In this document: positions 1 through 6,600 of the stretch, in pieces | Layout: every line of letters starts with the position of its first letter | Position numbering within the stretch: the stretch's first letter is position 1 | From: an uncultured Akkermansia sp. | Lineage (GTDB): Bacteria; Verrucomicrobiota; Verrucomicrobiia; Verrucomicrobiales; Akkermansiaceae | Direction: 5' to 3' | Assembly: GCA_904501955.1 (NCBI GenBank) | Contig: CAJGCY010000128.1 | Location: forward strand, 1-7,331 | Length of the DNA: 7,331 nt | Made by a program: the position numbers and the translations under genes | The notes under the pieces: generated by a model | The model's database searches: none | Told to the model about the DNA's origin: nothing | What the model saw: the letters and a program-made list of their open reading frames with translations, nothing else

Positions 1-3
1 CTA

Positions 4-78
4 TCGGAGCGTGGGACTTTAGTCCCACAAATACGTGCGGGGCTAATCCATAAGAGGGACTAAAGTCCCTCGCTCCGA
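4..78. repeat. REP-doublet (BIME-like) inverted repeat with GGAG feet
   Basis: Two 23-base arms (4-26 and 56-78) are inverted copies matching at 22 of 23 positions. Each arm centres on its own hairpin: GTGGGACTTTAGTCCCAC at 11-28 and GAGGGACTAAAGTCCCTC at 54-71, both 7-bp stems with a TTTA/TAAA loop. A GGAG tetranucleotide sits just outside each stem, at 6-9 on the plus strand and 73-76 on the minus strand. The single mismatch between arms is compensated: a T12-A27 pair on the left becomes the opposite A-T pair (55/70) on the right, so pairing is kept. A hairpin with a GGAG or GTAG foot is the known signature of REP elements mobilised by REP-associated tyrosine transposases (RAYTs). No RAYT gene is in the window. 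It could also end or stabilise a transcript entering from the left. Confidence 0.8.
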
Positions 79-104
79 GTGAATGTATGTTACAAATCCC
101 CCCC

Positions 105-133
105 TCAAACTTCCGATTTATCGGGCCGTTTGA
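105..133. repeat. Short imperfect inverted repeat in the upstream region
   Basis: TCAAAC (105-110) pairs with GTTTGA (128-133). Inside it, CCGA (113-116) pairs with TCGG (121-124) around a TTTA loop, with a small TT/GCC internal loop. A run of seven C (98-104) lies immediately to its left. No T-tract follows on the plus strand, so it is not a convincing terminator for a gene entering from the left. It lies about 110 bases upstream of the GYF_2-CD225 gene and might be a regulatory palindrome or repeat remnant. No function can be assigned. Confidence 0.4.
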
Positions 134-242
134 AATCAACTTAAAACCTAAACACATCACTTTTCCGAAAAAAAGTAGCAAACAAATTTCCTCCTGCATC
201 CGTCTGTAGAATAGAAACACGAAACAAGACACAACAAACATC
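134..242 (+). promoter_or_regulatory. Probable promoter/leader region of the GYF_2-CD225 gene
   Basis: This A-rich stretch leads up to the ATG at 243. TAGAAT at 207-212 resembles a -10 box and would start a leader of about 24 bases, but there is no good TTGACA-like match 16-18 bases upstream of it. The 25 bases before the ATG are A/C-rich with no Shine-Dalgarno match, so initiation would rely on an unstructured A-rich leader, as is common in several Gram-negative phyla. The assignment of this stretch as the promoter region is positional. The exact -10 call is weak. Confidence 0.3.
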
Positions 243-731
243 ATGAAAACTTACTACATAGCAAAGCCCGGTGCACAGGAACCCATGGGACCTCTGAGCC
301 TCGAAGATATCCGCGAAGGAATCCGCCAAGGTACCATCAATCGCGAATGGTCATACATCAAAACCGGGATGAAAGACTGGCAACCCATTTATGCTTTGAA
401 TGCTCTCCTGCAGCGCCCCGCCCGCGCCGGTCAATTTGCCCCCAATGCCAATGGCAAGATGAGCGTGCGTAACAATCAATTCACCGACCCGGAATCCCCC
501 AAACCTCCGCGCCCGAACAGCGGCTTGGCAGCAAGTATCTTGATGACCATTTTCTTCGGCCCCTTGGGCATACCGGCCATTGTCATGTCCGCCCGTTGCA
601 ATGCGCTGTACAACAATGGGAAATATGAAGCCGCCGCAAAGGCAGCCAAGAGCTCCCTCACTTACCGACTGTGCCTGCTTGCCATCCCGCTGCTGTTGCT
701 GCTCTTCGTGGCTATCAAACTCAATTTCTGA
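243..731 (+). CDS. GYF_2 domain and CD225/dispanin-like two-helix membrane protein
   Basis: This encodes 162 residues. Residues 3-55 match the bacterial GYF_2 fold: a YYIA opening, GPLSLEDI (16-23), a REGIRQG helix, the W36 region and a KDWQPIYAL ending. GYF-type domains bind peptides, often proline-rich. Residues 56-93 form a Pro/Asn-rich linker. Residues 94-160 match CD225 (the IFITM/dispanin family): a hydrophobic segment with FFGPLGIPAIVMSARCNALY, a short Ala/Lys-rich helix (NNGKYEAAAKAAKSS, 124-138) and a strongly hydrophobic second helix (about 141-158). The GYF_2 part is likely cytoplasmic and tethered to the inner membrane. Bacterial proteins of this layout are widespread, with unknown function; a role in membrane-associated protein interaction is inference. 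The start at 243 is chosen because the domain begins at residue 3. There is no Shine-Dalgarno. The gene is less GC-rich than the helicase gene that follows. A hairpin and a separate promoter lie between the two, so they probably do not form an operon. Confidence 0.85.
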   Translation: MKTYYIAKPGAQEPMGPLSLEDIREGIRQGTINREWSYIKTGMKDWQPIYALNALLQRPARAGQFAPNANGKMSVRNNQFTDPESPKPPRPNSGLAASILMTIFFGPLGIPAIVMSARCNALYNNGKYEAAAKAAKSSLTYRLCLLAIPLLLLLFVAIKLNF

Positions 732-756
732 TTATCCCAAAGCGAGCTGAATCCAA

Positions 757-790
757 CCTCCGCCCGTGGGCAGATGCCCGTGAGCGGAGG
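757..790 (+). terminator. GC-rich hairpin after the GYF_2-CD225 gene, possible weak terminator
   Basis: CCTCCGC (757-763) pairs perfectly with GCGGAGG (784-790). Nested inside, GGGCA (768-772) pairs with TGCCC (775-779), leaving internal loops between the two stems. It starts 25 bases after the stop codon at 731 and ends 7 bases before the -35 box of the next gene. Only AATTT follows, so the T-tract is poor and termination may be weak or factor-dependent. The right arm contains GGAGG (786-790), the only strong Shine-Dalgarno-like sequence nearby, and the stem would hide it. Confidence 0.5.
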
Positions 791-797
791 AATTTGC

Positions 798-826
798 TTG
801 TCAGGGGCGGGGGCAGGGCGTACAAT
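798..826 (+). promoter_or_regulatory. Sigma70-like promoter of the SNF2 gene
   Basis: TTGTCA (798-803) and TACAAT (821-826) are each one base from the sigma70 consensus and are separated by exactly 17 bases. The spacer is very G-rich. Transcription would begin about 7 bases after the -10 box, near 833-835, while the ATG of the SNF2 gene is at 836. The predicted mRNA is therefore leaderless or nearly so. This supports both the chosen start and independent transcription from the upstream gene. It is seen by eye only and not tested. Confidence 0.55.
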
Positions 827-835
827 AAGCGGCGA

Positions 836-3511
836 ATGGAGCTGACACTGAGCCACAGCGATGGAGGCCTGCGCTTGAGCCCGGCGGGTAAAGCGCCCCG
901 CTTAGAGCGCGCGTTTGCCGCCTCTGCCGGGCGCGGCATGCTGGATTTGCTGCGCTACGGCCTGCCGAGCGGGGCAGCCCCCATACTGGGCTGGCTGCAA
1001 GAGCGCGCACGCCGCAGCATGGAGCACTACCTGCGCGCCCTGCGCCGTGGCGAGGAGCCGCAGCATGCCCTGCAACTGAGCGGGGCAGAGGCAGCCAAGC
1101 TGCTGGAGGCCATGCCCGCGCTCGAGGGGCTACCCGTGAGCGCCGGCATGCTGCAAGAGTGGCACGCCTCACTGCACCCGGCGGTGGAGTGGCTGGCAGC
1201 GCGTGAGTGCTGCACGCCGGAGGCCTGGCTGAGCCGCTTGGGCGAGGGCTGGCAGCAGCTGGGCATGCTCTGCTTCCATTTGGCGGAGAACGCCGGCGAG
1301 AACGCGCAGGAGACCCCCTTTGCCTTTTTAGCCACCTTTGTGCACAAGGCGGGGCAAGATGGCAAGCCTCGCCACGCACCGCTGGGGCTGGCTGCCCGCC
1401 TGCTGGCGGGGGATAATGCCGCCCTGCTGGCTCTGCTGCGTCCGCTGCAGCAAGCCGCCGCCGGCAATGCCTTTTTGGCGGAGCTCATCAACTCCCAAGC
1501 CGTGTACAAGCCCTGCGCATGGAGTGCACGGCAGGCTCATGCTTACTTGGAGGCCATGCCCCTGCTGGAGAGCTGCGGCATTGAGACCCGCATCGTCAAC
1601 CTCTGGAAAACCCAACCGCAGCGCGTAGAGCTGGAGGTAAAGCTGGACACGGTGGACAGCCCCGGCAACGGCAAAGAGGGCGCGGCCCCCTCCATCAACA
1701 TCAACTCCCTGCTGCGCTTCATCCCGCAGGTGGTGCTGGGGGACTACAACCTCACGGAAGAGGAGCTGGCAGCCCTGCTCGCGGCGAATGAGGATGGCTT
1801 GGTGCGATTCCGCGGTGAATGGGTGCGGCTGGACCGCGACAAGCTGGAGAAACTGCTCAACAGCTGGCGCCAAGCCACGCGCATGGCCGCCGGCGGCATC
1901 CCCATGCTGGTGGGGCTGCGCTACCTGCTGGGCAAGCGCAGTGATGCCCTGCCGAACATCCCCCCGCCGGAGGACGGCATGCGCACCGCCCTCAGCGCAC
2001 GGCTCGCCCTCGCGCTCTCGAACCTCCACTTCGGCTCCGTAGAACCACAGCTGCCGCATGCCCTGCACAGCACCCTGCGCCACTACCAGCGCGATGGCGT
2101 GCGCTTCTTGCTGAACGTGACGGAGAGCGGATTCGGCGCCTGCCTGGCGGATGACATGGGCTTGGGCAAAACCCTGCAGGTCATCAGCTGGCTGGTGCAC
2201 TTGGCAGGGCAGGGCACCATAGCCCCCGGCAAGGGCTGCGCGCTCATCATCGCACCCGCCTCACTGCTCAGCAACTGGCAGGAAGAGCTGCGCCGCTTTG
2301 CCCCGCAGCTGGAGGTCATGCTGCTGCACCCCTACGCCCTGCGCCGCACGGAGGCGGACTACCTGCGCACCAACCCCGCTTGGCTGATGCGCCGTGCCCA
2401 CGTAGCCATCACCACCTACGGCATTGCCACCCGCAATGAGCTGCTGGCTGCCACGGAGTTCCCCGCACTGGTGCTGGATGAGGCACAGGCCATCAAAAAC
2501 GCGGACTCACAGCGCACACAAGCCATCTACCGCCTGAGCTCCACGCGCCGCGTTGCCCTCACCGGCACACCGGTGGAAAACTCGCTGACGGAGCTGCGCA
2601 GCCTCTTCGAGTTCCTGAACCCCGGCCTACTGGGCACGGAAAAGGAGTTCAACTCCCTGGTGCGCGACATGGGCAACGACTACACCGCCCTGCGCCGCCT
2701 GGTGCGCCCCTTCATGCTGCGCCGCTTGAAGACGGACCCCACCCTGCTGCCGGAGCTCCCGCCCAAGACGGAGAAAGCCGCCTTCTGCCTGCTCACCCCG
2801 GAGCAAATGCGCCTCTACCACCGCGAGGTGGAGAACCTGCGCGCCGTCATTGCTGAGCCGGACCCACAGGTGCGCCTCGGGCTGGTGCTGCCCATGCTCG
2901 GGCGCTTCAAGCAGATTTGCAACCACCCCGCCCAGTACCTGGGGGAGGAGTGGTTCGACCCCGCCGCCAGCGGCAAATTCGCCCGCCTGGGGCACTTGGC
3001 ACGCAGCATTGCCGCTGCGGGGGATTGCTGCCTGGTGTTCACTCAATACCGCAGCATGATTGAGCCGCTGCATGAGTTCTTGGCGGAGATATTCGGCGCC
3101 CCGGGGCTCACGCTGCACGGTGGCACGCCCATCGGCGAGCGCCGCCGCTTGGTGGAGCAGTTCCAGACCCCGGGAGGCCCACGTTTCTTCGTGCTCTCGC
3201 TCAAGGCGGCGGGCACCGGCCTTACCCTCACCCGCGCGCGCCACGTCATCCACTTCGACCGCTGGTGGAACCCCGCCGTGGAGAATCAAGCCAGCGACCG
3301 CGCCTACCGCCTCGGCCAAAAGAACCCCGTGCTCATTCACCCCCTCATTTGCCGCGGCACCATCGAGGAAAACATCCACAACATGCTCCGCCGCAAAAAC
3401 GCCATGGCGGATGCCCTACTCGCCGGCGGGCTGGAGAAACTCCTCCTCCACCTCAGCGGCGACGAGCTCCTCTCCCTCATCGCCCCAAGCGAGGAAATAA
3501 ACGAGGAATAA
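836..3511 (+). CDS. SNF2-family DEAD/DEAH-box helicase-like ATPase with DUF3670-type N-terminal region
   Basis: This encodes 891 residues of a superfamily 2 ATPase of the SNF2/RapA/HepA type, which uses ATP to move along double-stranded DNA and remodel protein-DNA complexes in the cytoplasm. Residues 1-400 form a largely helical N-terminal region. Residues 285-345, with SLLRFIPQVVLGDYNLTEEE and VRFRGEWVRLD, resemble DUF3670, typical of bacterial SNF2 proteins. The first RecA lobe has LRHYQRDGVRFL (414-425), Walker A DDMGLGKT (439-446, Lys445), the APASLLSNW segment (474-481), Walker B DEAQ (548-551) and motif III TGTPVEN (576-582). The second lobe has LVFTQY (733-738), SLKAAGTGLTL (788-798) and the arginine-finger motif DRAYRLGQ (821-828). 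All key residues are intact. I see no SWIM zinc finger. The frame stays open upstream to 671, but the ATG at 836 is preferred because the upstream part overlaps the previous gene and a promoter ends just before 836. The partner and cellular role (transcription recycling, repair or defence) cannot be told from sequence. Confidence 0.93.
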   Translation: MELTLSHSDGGLRLSPAGKAPRLERAFAASAGRGMLDLLRYGLPSGAAPILGWLQERARRSMEHYLRALRRGEEPQHALQLSGAEAAKLLEAMPALEGLPVSAGMLQEWHASLHPAVEWLAARECCTPEAWLSRLGEGWQQLGMLCFHLAENAGENAQETPFAFLATFVHKAGQDGKPRHAPLGLAARLLAGDNAALLALLRPLQQAAAGNAFLAELINSQAVYKPCAWSARQAHAYLEAMPLLESCGIETRIVNLWKTQPQRVELEVKLDTVDSPGNGKEGAAPSININSLLRFIPQVVLGDYNLTEEELAALLAANEDGLVRFRGEWVRLDRDKLEKLLNSWRQATRMAAGGIPMLVGLRYLLGKRSDALPNIPPPEDGMRTALSARLALALSNLHFGSVEPQLPHALHSTLRHYQRDGVRFLLNVTESGFGACLADDMGLGKTLQVISWLVHLAGQGTIAPGKGCALIIAPASLLSNWQEELRRFAPQLEVMLLHPYALRRTEADYLRTNPAWLMRRAHVAITTYGIATRNELLAATEFPALVLDEAQAIKNADSQRTQAIYRLSSTRRVALTGTPVENSLTELRSLFEFLNPGLLGTEKEFNSLVRDMGNDYTALRRLVRPFMLRRLKTDPTLLPELPPKTEKAAFCLLTPEQMRLYHREVENLRAVIAEPDPQVRLGLVLPMLGRFKQICNHPAQYLGEEWFDPAASGKFARLGHLARSIAAAGDCCLVFTQYRSMIEPLHEFLAEIFGAPGLTLHGGTPIGERRRLVEQFQTPGGPRFFVLSLKAAGTGLTLTRARHVIHFDRWWNPAVENQASDRAYRLGQKNPVLIHPLICRGTIEENIHNMLRRKNAMADALLAGGLEKLLLHLSGDELLSLIAPSEEINEE

Positions 3512-3547
3512 GCGCCAACAGCACGATTTATCTCTCTCCGTGTGGGC

Positions 3548-3594
3548 AAAAAAAATCGCCTCTTCACCCGTGGGGAGCGAAGAGGACGATTTTT
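3548..3594. terminator. Bidirectional intrinsic terminator between convergent genes
   Basis: The left arm AAAAATCGCCTCTTC (3551-3565) pairs with GAAGAGG-A-CGATTTTT (3579-3594), with one bulged A at 3586 and a 13-base loop. On the plus strand it ends in five T (3590-3594), serving the SNF2 gene 36-83 bases after its stop. On the minus strand the run of eight A (3548-3555) reads as eight T, serving the beta-galactosidase gene, whose stop is at 3614-3616. One hairpin thus serves both converging transcripts. Confidence 0.88.
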
Positions 3595-3613
3595 GTGGTA
3601 TGAATTGCTGTTA

Positions 3614-6600
3614 TCAGTTGGCGGGGATGATGTCCAGCTCGGAAACAGCGGCGAAATCGCCACCATCATGAGAGGACAGGGCCACGAAGCGGATGAACTT
3701 GGCGCGAGCGGGAGAGAAGAAGAGCACTTGCTGCTCCTCGCTGCTCTTCTCGAGCACGCCACGAGCCACCGGGGAACCCCAGTTCTCGCCGTCATCGCTG
3801 ACGTATACCTCGTAATCCTTCACGTAGGCACCCTCCACCTTGGCTCCGCGGTATTTGATGCCCTTGAGGTGGCGCTCACCGCCGAGGTTGAGGCGGATGT
3901 CGTGCGGATAATTCGCCACGGTCACACCCTTCATGGTGTGCCAGTAGGTGTCCGGGTTGCCATCCAGCACATTGAGAGCGGGGCCACCCTCCGGCAGGTC
4001 AGAGCTGACGTAGCTGACGGAGAAGAATGCATTGGCGGGGTACTCACCCACGGTGCGGGTGACGATGGGCTTGAGCTCAGCCACAGCGGCGTAAGGCTCA
4101 CTCTTGCTGATGGACTCCAGGCACACCATCTTGATGTACTTAGCCTCCACCGGCTCCGCCAGCAGGGCGGACTGCTCGTCATCCGTATCAGCCATCTGCA
4201 GCAGGCTGTCAGGCTCTGCAGACCAGGTCTTGCCGTCGCGGCTGAAGTAGAAGGCAATCTTGCCCACACGGGAGGAGGAGCGTCCCTGGCGCGGGGTTAC
4301 CTTCACCCCGGAAAGCTCGCACAGCACACCGAGGTCTACCACCACCTCATGCGGGTACTGAGCGCAGGGCTCGTGCCAGCGGGAGTGCCAGTAGGTGTCG
4401 CGGCGACCGTCAATCAGGCTCCACGGAGACTCAGCCTTGCCGGAGTAGCTGGAGCAAGACACGATGCGCAGCAGGTTGGCGGGGCGCCAGGTGTCCAGCT
4501 GCTGGAAGCAGAGTGCGGAGTTGATGCACCCCTCAGCGCGAGCGTAAGCACGCACGATACCCTCCTCACGCTGCAGGAAGGGCTCCGTGTAGATGCGCTC
4601 GGAACCATCCGGCGTGGTCAGGTGAATGGTAGCCCCCTGCGTGGCGCTGGAGGCGTGCACGTAGCCCATGGCATCGCGAGAGATGGTCACGGCACCGGCA
4701 AGCGGCAGCGTCTTGCGACCCACTTCCTCCGGCTTGTCTGCGGAGAGGATGGGGCGCAGGGAGAAGATGAAGGTGGTGGGAGCAGCCAGCGGAATATCGC
4801 GGTTGATGGGGCGCGGACCGCAGGCAGCACCGCCGAGACCGAGGGTGAAGGCATCCACACTCAGCACGGTCTGACCGGGCATTTCAATTTCCTCCGGGTG
4901 GGGGGCATCGAACAACGCCTGCGGCGTGCAGGGCAGCGCGGAGAAGTTGAAGCTCTCGCCGGCCACGCTGGCCACCATCAGGCCTACGCCCTTATCATCC
5001 GTCACAGCCACCCAGCGGGTGTCCATGCGGTTGCCCTGCTCCATGGGCAGGGGGTAACGCTCTACCATGGACTTGACGGCAGCGGTGTAAATACCCATGG
5101 GAAAGCCGGCCTTGCGGTCCGGGTAGTTCTCACCGGGACCACGGCCGTACCACTTCACGTGGCTGAAGCGCTCCGGCAGGTTGAGGATGTAGCCCAACTT
5201 GGGCAGCACGATGTTGTTCTCACTGGGGATGATGCCGGCAGCCACGCTGATGTAGCCATTCGGCAGAATGGTGTATACCAACTGCGTGGTGTAGTGGAAA
5301 TCCTTCTCGGTGATGGGACCGTTGTCCGTCAGCGTGAACTTGCCTTGGTCATACTCACGGCTGTCCAAGCTTTCCTTGCGGAGACCGCGGGACACCACGT
5401 CGCAGGAGATGCGCACGGCACCCTCCGGCAGGCGCTCCACGAGCAGCGGCGTAGCATCATGCACCAAATTGCGCATGCCGTTGTTGAGCCACTGGTTCAT
5501 CGCCCACTTATCATTGGCCAAGGGGGCGCGGAAGGAGTTGAGGTGCAGGGTCGCCTTGTTGCCGATGAGCTCCTGACCGTTCACAATGTAGTTGCGGATA
5601 CCACCGGTAGCCTTATCCACGGACACGGTGAAGTTGCGGCCTGTCACCACCATGCGGCCATCCTCGTTGCGCACGTCGAGCTTCACGGAGGAATCCAACT
5701 CCATGCGGCGGCTCTGGGCGTTGTACTTGTTGAAGGCATCCGGCAGCTGCAACTGCTCAGTAGCAATCACATAGCCCTTTTCTGCCCAAGCAGTATTCTC
5801 GCGCAGGCGCAGGTTCACCGTCAGGTAGTAGTGGCAGTCCTCACGCAGCACACCCGTACCGAGGGCTGCCGTGGGGATGACTACCTCCACCGTCTCCAAA
5901 GGACCGGCGGCAATGCTCACGCTATCCGCAATGATGGCACGGCTGCCTTCCTCATGAATTGCCCAATCGGCGGAGTACTCATTGAGGTTGGTGAAGAGGT
6001 GCTTGTTGCGCACGCTGATGCGCACGCCCTTGCCGTCCTCCGTGAGGCCCAGCAGCTTGAACTCAGCGTTCTGCTGCACCTTGCGGATTTCATCATACAA
6101 CGGGGTGACGGTGCGGTCACTGTAAATCACACCCTTGATGCAGAAGATGCCGTCATTCGGGAACTCGCCGTGGTCACCGCCATAGCTCTGGCGCACCACC
6201 TTGCGGCCGTCCGGCAGGGTTACCTCTTGGTCATAGCTCTGGTGAATCCACTCCCAAATGCCACCACCGATGATGGAATCACTGGAGTCGATGGCCTCCC
6301 AGTAGTCCTGCAGGTTACCCATGGAGTTGCAGAGAATGTGAGCATACTCGGAGATGTACCAGGGCTTGAGCAACTTGCGGCCGGCAATCTCGCGAGCCCA
6401 GTTCACGCTGGGGTACTGGTTGGAGCACAGGTCTGCCAAGTCGTTATTACGCTCATACTGAGTGAGGCGTGAGGGGTCACGCTGTTTAATCCAATCACGC
6501 ACGGCGGCGAAGTTGTCGCCGGGGCCGGCCTCATTACCGTAGGACCAGATGACCACGCAGGGGTGGTTTTTGCTCTGCTCCACCATGTTGATGTTGCGCC

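Noticed and set aside
1..80. CRISPR repeat or insertion-sequence end
   Set aside because: There are only two arms in inverted, not direct, orientation, no spacer series and no transposase gene in the window. The REP-doublet reading explains the pattern better.
141..329. Small minus-strand frame of 62 codons over the leader and start of the membrane-protein gene
   Set aside because: It overlaps a recognised GYF_2 coding region, and its product shows no domain or plausible start context.
786..796. TTG start at 794 behind GGAGG for the SNF2 gene
   Set aside because: The spacing from GGAGG to TTG is only 3 bases, and the site lies upstream of and within the predicted promoter, so it would not be in the transcript.
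671..835. Upstream extension of the SNF2 frame by 55 codons
   Set aside because: It overlaps the membrane-protein gene by 61 bases and would be read through the hairpin at 757-790 and the promoter. The residues look like translated non-coding sequence, and the promoter placement supports the ATG at 836.
1328..2200. Minus-strand open frame inside the SNF2 gene, and a similar one at 2627-3379
   Set aside because: These are shadows of a GC-rich gene with strong codon bias. The products have no recognisable domains, while the plus strand carries all SNF2 motifs.
243..3511. Two-gene defence operon of CD225-type membrane protein and SNF2 ATPase
   Set aside because: A hairpin and a separate strong promoter lie between the genes, and no nuclease, methylase or other defence partner is present. 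Adjacency alone is too weak to support this.
3542..6472. Open reading frame of 976 codons on the plus strand opposite the beta-galactosidase
   Set aside because: It is in codon register with the real gene, so it stays open only because the gene avoids TTA, CTA and TCA codons; it ends exactly where Ser286 is encoded by TCA. It starts inside the terminator hairpin, and its His/Val/Ala/Gly-rich product shows no recognisable domain. The opposite strand has clear GH2 catalytic motifs.
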